From contig NZ_CP011492.1 in assembly GCF_001011035.1 (NCBI RefSeq), forward strand, positions 5,005,001 to 5,069,000: 64,000 bases of DNA, in the 5' to 3' direction. Positions 34,084 through 43,055 of the stretch are shown here, piece by piece; position 1 is the stretch's first letter, and every line of letters starts with the position of its first letter. A program made the translations under genes and the position numbers. The notes under the pieces were generated by a model. It searched no databases, was not told where the DNA came from, and saw nothing but the letters and a program-made list of their open reading frames with translations. Source of the stretch: Streptomyces sp. CNQ-509 (GTDB taxonomy: Bacteria; Actinomycetota; Actinomycetes; Streptomycetales; Streptomycetaceae).

Positions 34084-35592
34084 ATGTCGGATTCCTGGGC
34101 CACTTCAGCGGAGCTACGCGACTTCCACCGCTCCCTCGACCTGCACGTCGACGTACGCGCCGGCACCCGCGGCGCCGGTGCCGCGCTCATCAGGTCGCTG
34201 CGCGACGCGGTACGCACCGGGCGGCTCGCGCCCGGCACCCGGCTGCCGTCGTCCCGGGCGCTCGCCGCCGACCTCGGCGTGGCGCGCAACACGGTGGCCG
34301 GCGCGTACGCCGAACTCGTCGCCGAGGGGTGGCTCACCGCCCGGCAGGGCTCCGGCACCCGCGTCGCCGCCCGCAGCGAGGCGCGCCGGGTCACCACCCG
34401 GGCGCACGCCCGTGCGCACGAGCCGCCGCTCCACCCCCTCGACCGGCAGGCCGCCTACAACCTCCTCCCCGGCGCCCCCGACGCCGCCCGCTTCCCCCGC
34501 GCCGCCTGGGCCGCCGCCGCGCGGCGGGCGCTCACCGCGGCGCCCTCGGCGGCCTTCGGCCACCAGGGTCCCGGTGGGCGGGTCGAGTTGCGGCGGGCGC
34601 TCGCCGGGTATCTGGCGCGGGCGCGCGGGGTGTACGCGGAGCCGGAGCGGATCGTGGTCTGCGCCGGGTTCACCGGCGGGCTGCGGCTGCTGGCGGAGGT
34701 GCTGCGGGCCGAGGGCGCCCGGCGGGTCGCCGTCGAGCCGTACGGGCTCGGGCTGCACCGCCGCCTCCTCACCGACGCCGGGCTGCGGACGGTGCCGCTG
34801 CCGTACGACGAGGAGGGCATCGCCACCGCCGCCCTGCCCGCGACCGGCGCCGGCGCCGTCCTCCTCACCCCGGCGCACCAGTTCCCCACCGGCGTCCCCC
34901 TCGCCCCCGACCGGCGCGCGGCGGCCGTCGACTGGGCGCGGGCGACGGGCGGGGTGGTGCTGGACGACGACTACGACGGCGAGTTCCGCTACGACCGGCA
35001 GCCGGTGGGGGCGCTCCAGTCCCTCGACCCGGAGCACGTCGCGCACCTGGGCACGGCCAGCAAGAGCCTGTCGCCCGCGCTGCGGCTGGGCTGGATGGTG
35101 CTGCCGGAGCGGCTGTTGCGCGGGGTGCACGAGGTGCAGTCGCTGAGCCGTACGCCGCCGGGGGTGGTGGACCAGCTCACGCTCGCCGAGTTCCTCGACT
35201 CCGGCGGCTACGACCGCCACGTACGCGCCGCCCGCCAGCGCTACCGCCGCCGCCGGGACCGCCTCGTCGCCGAACTCGCCCGGCGGGCGCCCCGGGTGAG
35301 AGTCACCGGGATCGCGGCGGGCCTGCACGCCGTCGTACGGCTCCCGCCGAGCACCGAGCGGCGGGTGCTGGCGCGGGCGGCGCGGGAGGGGCTGGCGGTG
35401 GCCAGGCTGGGGGCGTACGAGTACGGCAACGCGGCGTGGGAGGAGGGCGGCGACTTCACCGCGCCGCCCCCGGCGGGGGAGGCGCCGGGGACGCAGGGGG
35501 AGGCGCTGGTGGTGGGGTACGGGACGCCGCCGGACCACCTGTACCCGGGGGCGCTGGAGGCGCTGTGCCGGGTGCTGGAGGCGGAGACGTAG
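34084..35592 (+). CDS. MocR/GntR-family regulator with aminotransferase domain
   Basis: A 502-residue MocR-type protein from ATG 34084. Residues 15-95 are a GntR winged helix (GRLAPGTRLPSSRALAADLG, NTVAGAYAELVAEGWL). From about 120 a fold-type I aminotransferase domain follows (QGPGGRVELRRALAGYLA, DDDYDGEFRY, PLP lysine in TASKSLSPALRLGW). MocR proteins bind PLP or amino acids and regulate a divergent gene; here that is the AhpD plus isocitrate-lyase-like pair. PdxR is the best-known member, but no pdxS/pdxT genes lie nearby, so that name is not justified. Confidence 0.93.
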   Translation: MSDSWATSAELRDFHRSLDLHVDVRAGTRGAGAALIRSLRDAVRTGRLAPGTRLPSSRALAADLGVARNTVAGAYAELVAEGWLTARQGSGTRVAARSEARRVTTRAHARAHEPPLHPLDRQAAYNLLPGAPDAARFPRAAWAAAARRALTAAPSAAFGHQGPGGRVELRRALAGYLARARGVYAEPERIVVCAGFTGGLRLLAEVLRAEGARRVAVEPYGLGLHRRLLTDAGLRTVPLPYDEEGIATAALPATGAGAVLLTPAHQFPTGVPLAPDRRAAAVDWARATGGVVLDDDYDGEFRYDRQPVGALQSLDPEHVAHLGTASKSLSPALRLGWMVLPERLLRGVHEVQSLSRTPPGVVDQLTLAEFLDSGGYDRHVRAARQRYRRRRDRLVAELARRAPRVRVTGIAAGLHAVVRLPPSTERRVLARAAREGLAVARLGAYEYGNAAWEEGGDFTAPPPAGEAPGTQGEALVVGYGTPPDHLYPGALEALCRVLEAET

Positions 35593-35650
35593 GGGGTGCG
35601 GCCCCGTCCCGCGCAGGGGCGGGCGCGGGCCGTACGCATACGGGCGCCCC

Positions 35651-37093
35651 TCACGCCCCCGGCGACGCCAGCCGCACGATCGTGATGTCCGACGGCGCCC
35701 CCACCCGCACCGGCGGCCCCCACGCCCCCGCGCCGCGCGTGACGTACAACTGCGTGTCCCCGTACCGCTCCAGCCCCGCCAGCGTCGGGTTCGCCGCCTC
35801 CGCGATGTACGTCACCGGCCACATCTGCCCGCCGTGCGTGTGCCCCGACAACTGCAGGTCGACGCCGTGGTCCACCGCGTCGTGGATCACCACCGGCTGG
35901 TGCGCGAGCAGCACCGAGGCGCGGGAGGTGTCGCGGTCGCCGAGGGCGCGCGCGAAGTCCGGGGCCCTGCCGACGTCCTCGCCGGAGACGTCGTTGACGC
36001 CGGCGAGGTCGAAGCCGGCCAGCTCGGTACGGGCGTTCTCCAGCGGGTGCAGGCCGAGTTCGCGGAGGTGGTCGAGCCACTCACCGGCGCCGTCGGCGCC
36101 GGCGAAGTACTCGTGGTTGCCGGTGACGAAGAACGTGCCGTCCGGCGCTGCCAACTGCCCCAGCGGCTCCGCGGCCGTCCCCAGGTGGTCGACGGAGCCG
36201 TCGACGAGGTCGCCGACGATGGCGACGAGGTCGGGGCGCTGGGCGTTGATCGTGTCGACGATCCGCTGGGTGTGACCGCGGCCGAGGACGGGACCGAGGT
36301 GGATGTCGCTGACGACGGCGATGCGGTAGCCGTGGGCGGACGCGGGCAGCTTGGTGAGGGGGACGGTGACGTTCTTGACCCTGGGCGCGCGGCCGAGCAC
36401 GCCGTACGCCCCGTACGCGACGGTCCCGGCGGCGACGGCGGTGGCGCCGATCGCGACGGTACGGGCGACGAAGAGCCGCCGCGACACCTCGCCGCCCACC
36501 GGTGCGGAGGCGGGGTCGGCGCCGTCGGCGCGGCCGTCCGCGGAACCCTGGGAACCCGCCGCGCCCTCGTCCCCGGCCACGGTGGCCGGCCCGAGCCGCA
36601 GCGGCGCCTTCGTCCCCGTACCGCCGCCTCCGCCGCCCGCGCCGCCGGCGGCCTCCGCGGCCACCTCGTCCGCCGCCTCCGCCGTCGCGACCTGCTGCGC
36701 CAGGGCCGCGACGGCCGCCTCGCGCTCCGCCTCGTCGACCGGCGCCGCGGCCCCCGTACCACCGCCGGCCCGCCGCGCCCGCCGCTCCAGCACCCGCAGC
36801 AGCACCGGCCGTACCAGCTCGCCCACCGCCAGCGCCAGCAGCAGATACAGCAGCAACGCCAGCCACATCAGCCCCGGCCATCCCAGCGCCTGCTGCACCG
36901 GCATCGGCGCCCCGGCCCGCTCCGAGGCCACCGTCGCGAACGCCATCAGCGGCAGCAGCACCACGACCGGCGTCGCCAGCCGCCGCGGCCAGCCGCCGCG
37001 CCGCATGGTGTCCCGGACCAGCCGCCGCCACACGTACCAGTGCGCCCCGGCGACGAGGAGCAGCATCCCGATCGCAATCGGCACGAAGACCAC
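35651..37093 (-). CDS. Membrane metallophosphoesterase
   Basis: A 480-residue protein from GTG 37093 after GGGAGG. The N-terminal 150 residues have four membrane segments (VPIAIGMLLLVAGAHWYVW, LATPVVVLLPLMAFATV, GLMWLALLLYLLLALAV and one weaker). An Ala/Gly/Glu linker follows, then another hydrophobic stretch (ATAVAAGTVAYGAYGVL) and the calcineurin-like domain with SDIHLG, GDLVDG, GNHEY, AHQPV and SGHTHGGQMWP. The metal ligands are all present. Family members cleave phosphomonoesters or diesters, sometimes UDP-linked or cyclic nucleotides; the substrate is unknown. Cotranscribed with the small membrane gene 4 nt upstream. Confidence 0.92.
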   Translation of the reverse strand: MVFVPIAIGMLLLVAGAHWYVWRRLVRDTMRRGGWPRRLATPVVVLLPLMAFATVASERAGAPMPVQQALGWPGLMWLALLLYLLLALAVGELVRPVLLRVLERRARRAGGGTGAAAPVDEAEREAAVAALAQQVATAEAADEVAAEAAGGAGGGGGGTGTKAPLRLGPATVAGDEGAAGSQGSADGRADGADPASAPVGGEVSRRLFVARTVAIGATAVAAGTVAYGAYGVLGRAPRVKNVTVPLTKLPASAHGYRIAVVSDIHLGPVLGRGHTQRIVDTINAQRPDLVAIVGDLVDGSVDHLGTAAEPLGQLAAPDGTFFVTGNHEYFAGADGAGEWLDHLRELGLHPLENARTELAGFDLAGVNDVSGEDVGRAPDFARALGDRDTSRASVLLAHQPVVIHDAVDHGVDLQLSGHTHGGQMWPVTYIAEAANPTLAGLERYGDTQLYVTRGAGAWGPPVRVGAPSDITIVRLASPGA

Positions 37094-37097
37094 GGCC

Positions 37098-37472
37098 CTA
37101 CCTCCCGGCCCGCGCCGCAGCGCCGCGCACGTCCCCGCCGGCGCCCCCGGCACCGTCAGAGCCGCCCGCGCCTGCGGCGCCGCCCGCGCGTGCCGCGCCG
37201 TCCCCCCGGCCGTGCCCGCCGCCCGCAGGCCCCTCCCCGGCCCGCCGCCCCGCCCGCACGCCGCGCAGGCCCAGCCACCCGATGGCCGTCCCCAGCGCGA
37301 AGGACGTCACGGCCAGCGTGAGGTGCACCCAGAAGTAGCCGGTGGGGTCGCCGTCCTCGAAGGCCAGCCCGCTGGAGTCCTTCCACAGATTCCGGATGAA
37401 CGCGATCCAGATGAACCAGGACCACCCGCCGAAGGCGAGCAGAAACCAGGAGACACGGCGTGAGAGGTACAT
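37098..37472 (-). CDS. Small two-TM membrane protein
   Basis: A 124-residue protein from ATG 37472 (GCGAGG upstream). Two hydrophobic segments (VSWFLLAFGGWSWFIWIAFI and HLTLAVTSFALGTAIGWLGL) flank a short acidic loop, and the C-terminus is Gly/Ala/Arg-rich. It ends 4 nt before the metallophosphoesterase start, so they form an operon. Conserved small proteins of this shape occur in Streptomyces; the function is unknown. Confidence 0.8.
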   Translation of the reverse strand: MYLSRRVSWFLLAFGGWSWFIWIAFIRNLWKDSSGLAFEDGDPTGYFWVHLTLAVTSFALGTAIGWLGLRGVRAGRRAGEGPAGGGHGRGDGAARAGGAAGAGGSDGAGGAGGDVRGAAARAGR

Positions 37473-37558
37473 GCGACAAGCCTCGCACCCCGCCCCACGA
37501 ACCCACGCCCGGGGCACTCTGAGCCCTCACCCCCGGGCCGCACGCCGCCCCCGGAGGG

Positions 37559-38434
37559 CTAGACGACCGGCGGCCGGCCGAGCCTGGACATGCGCCACAC
37601 CGTCCGCCACCGCATGGGCCGCCGCCCGCCGCAGTCGGTCCGCATCCCTTCGGTGAACCCGCCGAACCACGCCCGCAGCCCCGCCGCCGACCGCACCCGC
37701 GCCAGGGTCAGCGCCAGCCAGGTGCCGAGATAGACCGGGACCAGCGGGAGCGGAAGGTGCCGGCGCGCCAGCCACACGCGGTTGCGGGCCGTCATGCGGT
37801 AGTAGACCGCGTGCCGGGCGGGGGAGGTCTTCGGATGCTGGAGCAGCAGCTCGGGGTCGTAGACGACCTTCCAGCCGGCGTCCAGCGCCCGCCAGGCGAG
37901 GTCCGTCTCCTCGTGCGTGAAGAAGAAGTGGCCGGGCCAGGTGCCGACCTCGTCCAGCATGCGCATCGACAGGGCGTGCCCGCCGCCGAGGAAGGTGGTC
38001 ACCTCTCCGCCGCGCATCGGGTCGCCGGACCGCAGCCGGGGTACGTGCCGCCGCTGGGTGGCGCCGGAGGCGTCGGCGATACGGAAGCTGACGACGCCCA
38101 GCCGTTCGTCGGCGGCGTAGTGGTCGCGGAGCCGGGCGAAGACCTCCTCGTCGACCAGGAGCCCGTCGTCGTCAAGGTCGACGACCACGTCCACGTCCCC
38201 GAAGGCGCGGAGTTCCTTGATCGCGACGTTGCGCCCGCCCGAGACGCCCAGGTTGTCGCTCAGCTCGACGGCGGTCACGCCGCCGCCGAGATCCGGCAGC
38301 CGGCATCCGTTGCCGACGACCACCACCCGCGCGGCCGGCACGCTCTGCGCGGCCACCGACTCCAGCAGGGCGGCGAGTTCGGCGGGGCGCGTTCCCATGG
38401 TCAGGACGGCGACCCCGAGGCGCGGTACGGACAC
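37559..38434 (-). CDS. Family 2 glycosyltransferase
   Basis: A 291-residue GT-A enzyme from GTG 38434, with GGAG 7 nt upstream. It has LGVAVLTMGTRPAELAALL at the start, the SDNLGVSGGRN loop, the DXD region VDLDDDGLL, and FTHEETDLAWRALDAGW (an ED/EE acceptor motif typical of rhamnosyl- or galactosyl-type GT2 proteins). The C-terminal part has one amphipathic segment (LPLVPVYLGTWLALTLARV) that may touch the membrane. Donor and acceptor sugars are unknown. Confidence 0.92.
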   Translation of the reverse strand: MSVPRLGVAVLTMGTRPAELAALLESVAAQSVPAARVVVVGNGCRLPDLGGGVTAVELSDNLGVSGGRNVAIKELRAFGDVDVVVDLDDDGLLVDEEVFARLRDHYAADERLGVVSFRIADASGATQRRHVPRLRSGDPMRGGEVTTFLGGGHALSMRMLDEVGTWPGHFFFTHEETDLAWRALDAGWKVVYDPELLLQHPKTSPARHAVYYRMTARNRVWLARRHLPLPLVPVYLGTWLALTLARVRSAAGLRAWFGGFTEGMRTDCGGRRPMRWRTVWRMSRLGRPPVV

Positions 38435-38574
38435 GGCGGCACTCCAGACCTCGACGGCGGTGCCCGCGATGCTAACCGTTCACCACCCGGCCACCCTGTG
38501 TAGCGCCGCCGGTGGCCCTGGGCCCGGGGGTAATCCGGTGGCGGGGGTGGTGGGGGGCGGGTGAGGATCGGGGG

Positions 38575-39129
38575 GTGGGTGTGTTTCTGGAGACCTCGCG
38601 GCTCGTGTTGCGGCCGTTCGGTGCCGGCGATGTCGATCTTCTCGTCGCCCTGGACGGCGATCCCGCCGTCATGCGGTTCATCAACGGCGGCCGTCCCACC
38701 AGCCGCGAGGCGGTCGAGACGCGGGTGCTGCCGCGGCTGCTCCGCGACTATCCGTGGGGGACCCGCGGGTACTGGGCCGCGGAGGAGAAGGGCGGCGGGT
38801 TTCTGGGCTGGTTCGAGTTCCGGCCGGTGGAGGCGGACAGTCCCGCCGTGGTCGAGCTGGGGTACCGGCTCAACCGGTCGGCCTGGGGGCGCGGCTACGC
38901 CACCGAGGGCTCGCGCGCGCTCATCGACAAGGGGTTCACGGACCTCGGCGTCGAGCGGGTCACCGCCAACACCATGGCCGTCAACGCCGGTTCCCGCCGC
39001 GTGATGGAGAAGTCGGGCCTGACCCTCGTACGGCACTTCACGGGCGACTGGCCGGAGCAGATCGAGGGCTCGGAGCACGGTGAGGTCGAGTACGCGCTCA
39101 CGCGGAGCGGGTGGGAACGGACCCGGTAG
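38575..39129 (+). CDS. GNAT acetyltransferase
   Basis: A 184-residue GCN5-related N-acetyltransferase of the RimJ/RimL-like class (FLETSRLVLRPFGAGD, WGRGYATEGSRALIDKGF as the acetyl-CoA loop, ANTMAVNAGSRRVMEKSGL). GTG 38575 is favoured by GAGG 8 nt upstream; GTG 38581 is an alternative. Its substrate is unknown. The 3' end overlaps the convergent methyltransferase gene by 32 nt. Confidence 0.88.
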   Translation: MGVFLETSRLVLRPFGAGDVDLLVALDGDPAVMRFINGGRPTSREAVETRVLPRLLRDYPWGTRGYWAAEEKGGGFLGWFEFRPVEADSPAVVELGYRLNRSAWGRGYATEGSRALIDKGFTDLGVERVTANTMAVNAGSRRVMEKSGLTLVRHFTGDWPEQIEGSEHGEVEYALTRSGWERTR

Positions 39130-39874
39130 CCGCCGGCGGCGCCTCGGCCGTGAAGAAGAGGAAGCAGGTCTTGGTCGCGAGGTCGTCGTAGGCGTCGGGA
39201 AGCAGCTCACGTCCCGCCGGATCCGGCCGCGGCTCGCTGAGGACCGCGGGGAGGAAGCCGGCCGCGGGGAAGGCGTCGGTCATCGCGTGCAGCGGCCTGC
39301 GCCAGAACGTCATCGGGACGGTCCGCCCGCCGAAGCTCCAGTCGAAGGTGTAGCTGGTGGTCGCGGAGTAATCGGGCCGCGGCTCCCGGTGCGTGTACGC
39401 GACGAAGGGGTGGTCCACGGACGCGATCAGCCGCCCGCCGGGCCTGAGCACGCGCCGCATCTTCGCGAGCGTAGGGCCCCAGTCCTCCAGGTAGTGCAGG
39501 ACCAGCGACGCGACCACGTCGTCGAACGTCCCGTCACCGAACGGCAGGCGCTCGCGGAGGTCGGCCCGGTGCAGGTCCGCGCCGTCGCCGAGCCGCCGCG
39601 CGGCCAGCGCCAGCATTCCCGCGCTCGCGTCGACACCGGTGACGACCGCCCCGCGGTCGCGGAGCGCGGCCGTCAGCGGGCCCGCGCCGCAGCCGGCGTC
39701 GAGTATGCGCCGGCCGGTCACGTCGCCGGCGAGGGCCAGCATCGCGGGCCGCTCGTAGGAGGCGTTGACGAGGCTGGTCTCGTTCTCCGCCGCGTACGCC
39801 TCGGCGTAGGCGTCGTAGTCGTTCACCCCGGCCCGGGCTCCGGCCTCGCCCGCGTCATCGTCGATACGTGCCAT
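39098..39874 (-). CDS. SAM-dependent methyltransferase, class I
   Basis: A 258-residue methyltransferase from ATG 39874. A TAGGCT -10 box lies just upstream at leaderless distance. Motif I DAGCGAGPL, then VTGVDASAGML, DVVASLVLHYLEDW and VLRPGGRLIASVDHP show a Methyltransf_11 Rossmann domain. The acceptor is unknown. It overlaps the GNAT gene at its 3' end by 32 nt, tail to tail. Confidence 0.9.
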   Translation of the reverse strand: MARIDDDAGEAGARAGVNDYDAYAEAYAAENETSLVNASYERPAMLALAGDVTGRRILDAGCGAGPLTAALRDRGAVVTGVDASAGMLALAARRLGDGADLHRADLRERLPFGDGTFDDVVASLVLHYLEDWGPTLAKMRRVLRPGGRLIASVDHPFVAYTHREPRPDYSATTSYTFDWSFGGRTVPMTFWRRPLHAMTDAFPAAGFLPAVLSEPRPDPAGRELLPDAYDDLATKTCFLFFTAEAPPAATGSVPTRSA

Positions 39875-39888
39875 CGCCGCAGCCTAGA

Positions 39889-40668
39889 TCACGGAGTCCC
39901 GGGCGAATCGCGCCAATCCCGGCCTTCGGGGCGGTAGTCCGCCCGCTGGCCCCGGTTGAGGTTCCGGGCCAGGCATACCTGGCACTCGACCCAGCCGGTC
40001 TTCCCCTCCTCGTTGGTACGGGCCACGCGGACCGGGCGGTCGTGGTCGGTGAACCCGTTGGCCTCGTACCGCGCCAGCGTCTCCTCGGCGGCGAACCCCC
40101 ACATCTCGCCCACGTACATCTTCTTCTCGCAGAAGTCGCACACGTCGGCGACCTCCGGCTTCTTCACCGACTCCGGCCACGAGCCGTGGACCCGCTCCCA
40201 CCCCAGGGCCGCGAAGAGCACGCAACCCGCCGGGTCCACCGCACCGTTGTCGTCGGAGATGTGGTCGTTCAGCGCGTCCGCGCGTGCCGCCGCCCGGTCG
40301 AAGATGAAGAACTCGCTGCACCGCTCGCAGACCGCCCACGGGGTGTTGCTGGAGACGTGCTGCCGCAGGAAGTCGTCGAACACGGACGGCAGCCGGTCCT
40401 CCGGAAGGAACATCTCCCACACCGCTTTGTTCGTCGCGAAGCAGTCCGCCCAGTGGGCCTCGGAGATCATCACCGTCCTGGTGGGGAGGTAGTACGCGTC
40501 CGCGCGTGCCACGGCGGCGTTGCAGCAGTCGCACACCAGGTCGTCACCACCGCGGCCGGCGCCCCCGCCGCCACTCCCGCCACCGTCGCCGTCCCCCCGC
40601 GGTGGCGCCGTGCCGCCCCGCCCCCGGCCCGCGCGCCCGCCGAACAGCCTGTCCCTGATCCATCCCAT
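39889..40668 (-). CDS. Cys-rich (four CxxC) protein of unknown function
   Basis: A 259-residue protein from ATG 40668, preceded by GGAGGAGGGG. After a basic, Gly-rich 40-residue lead there are four Cys pairs (CDCC, CERC, CDFC, CQVC) spread along the chain, implying two zinc sites, with Trp and Tyr-rich segments between (EAHWADCFATNKAVWEMFLP). No enzyme motif is recognised. The -10 box lies in the 40698-40710 palindrome. It ends 14 nt before the methyltransferase start and may be cotranscribed with it. Confidence 0.8.
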   Translation of the reverse strand: MGWIRDRLFGGRAGRGRGGTAPPRGDGDGGGSGGGGAGRGGDDLVCDCCNAAVARADAYYLPTRTVMISEAHWADCFATNKAVWEMFLPEDRLPSVFDDFLRQHVSSNTPWAVCERCSEFFIFDRAAARADALNDHISDDNGAVDPAGCVLFAALGWERVHGSWPESVKKPEVADVCDFCEKKMYVGEMWGFAAEETLARYEANGFTDHDRPVRVARTNEEGKTGWVECQVCLARNLNRGQRADYRPEGRDWRDSPGTP

Positions 40669-40697
40669 GCCCACCCCTCCTCCACCGGCGACGGTCG

Positions 40698-40710
40698 TAC
40701 GCTCAGCGTA
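40698..40710. promoter_or_regulatory. Palindrome TACGCTCAGCGTA with -10 boxes on both strands
   Basis: A perfect 6-bp inverted repeat around C. Each arm reads TACGCT, a good -10 hexamer, on its own strand. On the minus strand it fits a promoter for the Cys-rich gene with a leader of about 25 nt. Confidence 0.4.
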
Positions 40711-40824
40711 GAACCGGGGCCCGGGACCCCTCCCGTGTCCCACCGCCCCCATCCGGGGGCGCTCCTCGGCCAACTAGCGCACCTCGGTGTCCACATCGAG
40801 GGCGACTCCAGGTAGGTTCGCGAC

Positions 40825-42219
40825 GTGCCGACATCTCATGTGACTATCCGCGGCGCCGCGCTCGCCGCCGCCGCCACGCTCCTGTCGCTCGGGGGCGTCG
40901 CGCCCGCCGCGGCCCAGGACGACAAGCCGCGGCCGCCCGATCAGATGTCGAACGTCGGCGGCACCCTTCTCGGCCAGCCGGGCACCCACGTCGATCTCGG
41001 CAGCGGCGCCCCCGAGCTGCCGAAGAAGCTCACCGGCAGGTCCTGGGTCGTCGCCGACGCCGAGAGCGGCGCGGTGCTCGCCGCGCACAACGCGCACTGG
41101 AAGCTGCCCCCGGCCAGCACGCTGAAGATGCTCTTCGCCGACACCCTGTTGCCCCTCTTCAACAAGGAGGAGAAGCACAAGGTCGCCGCCGAGGAACTGG
41201 AGGGCATGGGCGCGGGCAGCAGCCTCGTCGGCATCAAGGAGAACCTCACCTACACCGTCCGCGAGCTGTGGCTCGGGGTCTTCCTGCGGTCAGGCAACGA
41301 CGCCGTGCACGTGCTGTCGGCCATGAACGGCGGCGTCGACGCCACGGTGCAGGCCATGAACGAGCGGGCGCGCGAGCTGGGCGCCGAGGACACGCACGTG
41401 GTCAGCCCCGACGGGTACGACGCGAAGGGGCAGACGTCCAGCGCGTACGACCTGACGCTCTTCGCCCGCGCCGGCATGCAGAACCCGGACTTCCGCGCGT
41501 ACGCCGCCACTCCCCGGGCGAAGTTCCCGGGCGGGAAGAAGGGCAAGAAGCGCGAGTACTTCGAGATCCAGAACACCAACCGGCTGCTCACCGGCGACGT
41601 CGACGTGGACGTCTACAAGGGCATCGCCGGCATCAAGAACGGCAACACCACCAACGCCGGCGCCACCTTCACCGGCGTCGCCGAGCGCGACGGACGGGTG
41701 CTGCTCGTCACCGTCATGCACCCCGACGAGGGCGAGTCGAACGCCGTCTACAAGGAGGCCGGCAAGCTGCTGGACTGGGGCTTCAAGGCGGCGCCCGCCG
41801 TGCAGCCGGTCGGCGAGCTGGTCCCGCCCGAGGGCATGCGGAACGAGGACGCCGCCGGCAAGGACACCGATCAGGGCGCCGAAAAGAACGCCGGCGGCAC
41901 CCAGGGCTCCGGCGACGAGGCGTCCGCCTCCGACGGCGCCAGGCCCACCGCCGCGGACGGCGAGGAGGAGGGCGGCGTCGGCACGGCGCTCGCCATCACG
42001 ATCGGCTCAGTCGCGCTGCTCGCCATCGTCGCCTACGTCATCCACCGCCGCTGGCCGCTTCCCGACCTCGTCGGGCGTGGCCGTCCAGGCGGCGCAATAG
42101 AGCAGGAGGCGGGCCATGAAGTTGATCCAGATGACGAGCGCGACGGGGACGCCGAAGGCGCCGTAGACGCTCCGTCCGGCGACGCCGCTGAAGTAGCCGC
42201 TGAGAAGAAGCTTGAGTAG
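40825..42219 (+). CDS. D-alanyl-D-alanine carboxypeptidase (S11, DacA-like)
   Basis: A 464-residue penicillin-binding protein from GTG 40825; TAGGTT 6 nt before it suggests a leaderless mRNA. A signal peptide (ALAAAATLLSLGGVAPAAAQ) precedes the S11 domain: SxxK is S98TLK101, then SGN in LRSGNDAVHVL, and KNG in GIKNGNT where KTG is commoner. One membrane helix (ALAITIGSVALLAIVAYVI) anchors the C-terminus. The last ~60 residues (from about GRGRPGGAIEQE) are acidic and are encoded antisense to yihY, so they may be a read-through addition after loss of an older stop. It trims the terminal D-Ala from peptidoglycan pentapeptides. Confidence 0.92.
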   Translation: MPTSHVTIRGAALAAAATLLSLGGVAPAAAQDDKPRPPDQMSNVGGTLLGQPGTHVDLGSGAPELPKKLTGRSWVVADAESGAVLAAHNAHWKLPPASTLKMLFADTLLPLFNKEEKHKVAAEELEGMGAGSSLVGIKENLTYTVRELWLGVFLRSGNDAVHVLSAMNGGVDATVQAMNERARELGAEDTHVVSPDGYDAKGQTSSAYDLTLFARAGMQNPDFRAYAATPRAKFPGGKKGKKREYFEIQNTNRLLTGDVDVDVYKGIAGIKNGNTTNAGATFTGVAERDGRVLLVTVMHPDEGESNAVYKEAGKLLDWGFKAAPAVQPVGELVPPEGMRNEDAAGKDTDQGAEKNAGGTQGSGDEASASDGARPTAADGEEEGGVGTALAITIGSVALLAIVAYVIHRRWPLPDLVGRGRPGGAIEQEAGHEVDPDDERDGDAEGAVDAPSGDAAEVAAEKKLE

Positions 42220-42912
42220 CTCGAAGCCCACCGCCCCGGCGAGCGCCGCCTCCACCACCCGCCGCCGCGGCGGGTGGACTCCGGGCAGCCGGGTCAGGAC
42301 GTAGACCAGCAGCAGGAACCCCGCGGTCACGGCGGCGGCGAACGCGGCCGCCTCCAGCACCGCGCCGCCCCAGCCGCCCTCCTCGATGCCGATCGCGCCC
42401 AGCACCGCGCCGGCGGCGGTCGTGGCCGTGATCGAGACGGTGAGCGAGACGAGCACCGTGCCGCCGAGCCCGAAGAGGATGAGGGCGTCCTTGCCCTTGC
42501 CGAGGAACAGGTTCTCGGAGACGTCGGCCCGGTCCCACACCGCGCGCAGGGCGTCGCGCAGGGTGCTGATCCAGTTGACGCCGGTGAACAGGAGCGCGGC
42601 CAGCGAGATCAGGCCCACCGTGCCGGCGTTCGCGAAGAGGCCGCCGAGGTCGAGCCGGTCGGAGATGCCGGGCACCTGCTCGGTGATCCATTTCTCGACG
42701 TCCTTGCGCCGGCTGTCGCTGAGGACGGCGGCGGAGACCGCGGCGGCGCTGGTGAGCAGGGGGAAGAGGGCGACGAAGCTGCTGAACGTCACGGCCCCGG
42801 CGAGCCGGCTCCAGTGCCGGGCCTGGACGTACGCGAAGGCCCGGTAGGGGCGGGTGCGCATGAGGCGGGCGAGGTGCGGGCCGACGGCGGGCAACCTGGT
42901 CAGCCACTCCAC
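42007..42912 (-). CDS. YihY/BrkB family membrane protein
   Basis: A 301-residue inner-membrane protein with six hydrophobic segments (LAGAVTFSSFVALFPLLTSA, VGLISLAALLFTGVNWI, LFGLGGTVLVSLTVSI and others). GTG 42912 is preceded by GCAGGAG, and a -10 TAGATA (43001-43006) lies 90 nt upstream. The YihY family was once called RNase BN but this is not supported; the function is unknown. Its last 213 nt overlap the carboxypeptidase gene tail to tail. Confidence 0.92.
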   Translation of the reverse strand: MEWLTRLPAVGPHLARLMRTRPYRAFAYVQARHWSRLAGAVTFSSFVALFPLLTSAAAVSAAVLSDSRRKDVEKWITEQVPGISDRLDLGGLFANAGTVGLISLAALLFTGVNWISTLRDALRAVWDRADVSENLFLGKGKDALILFGLGGTVLVSLTVSITATTAAGAVLGAIGIEEGGWGGAVLEAAAFAAAVTAGFLLLVYVLTRLPGVHPPRRRVVEAALAGAVGFELLKLLLSGYFSGVAGRSVYGAFGVPVALVIWINFMARLLLYCAAWTATPDEVGKRPAAVDDVGDDGEQRD

Positions 42913-43055
42913 GCCGCACTCCTGCCGTCGCTTCCCCCGAAGCCGCCGCCGGGTGCGCGGCTGGCCGTACGAACCGGCGTATGCCCCGGAAACGCCAGGT
43001 TATCTAGGGGGAGGGTGGGGAAAGCGGTGCGGCACGCTCGGTGCGGCGCTCCGCC

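Noticed and set aside
34084..35592. Naming the MocR gene pdxR
   Set aside because: The domain plan fits, but the typical divergent pdxS/pdxT genes are missing, so the specific name is unsupported.
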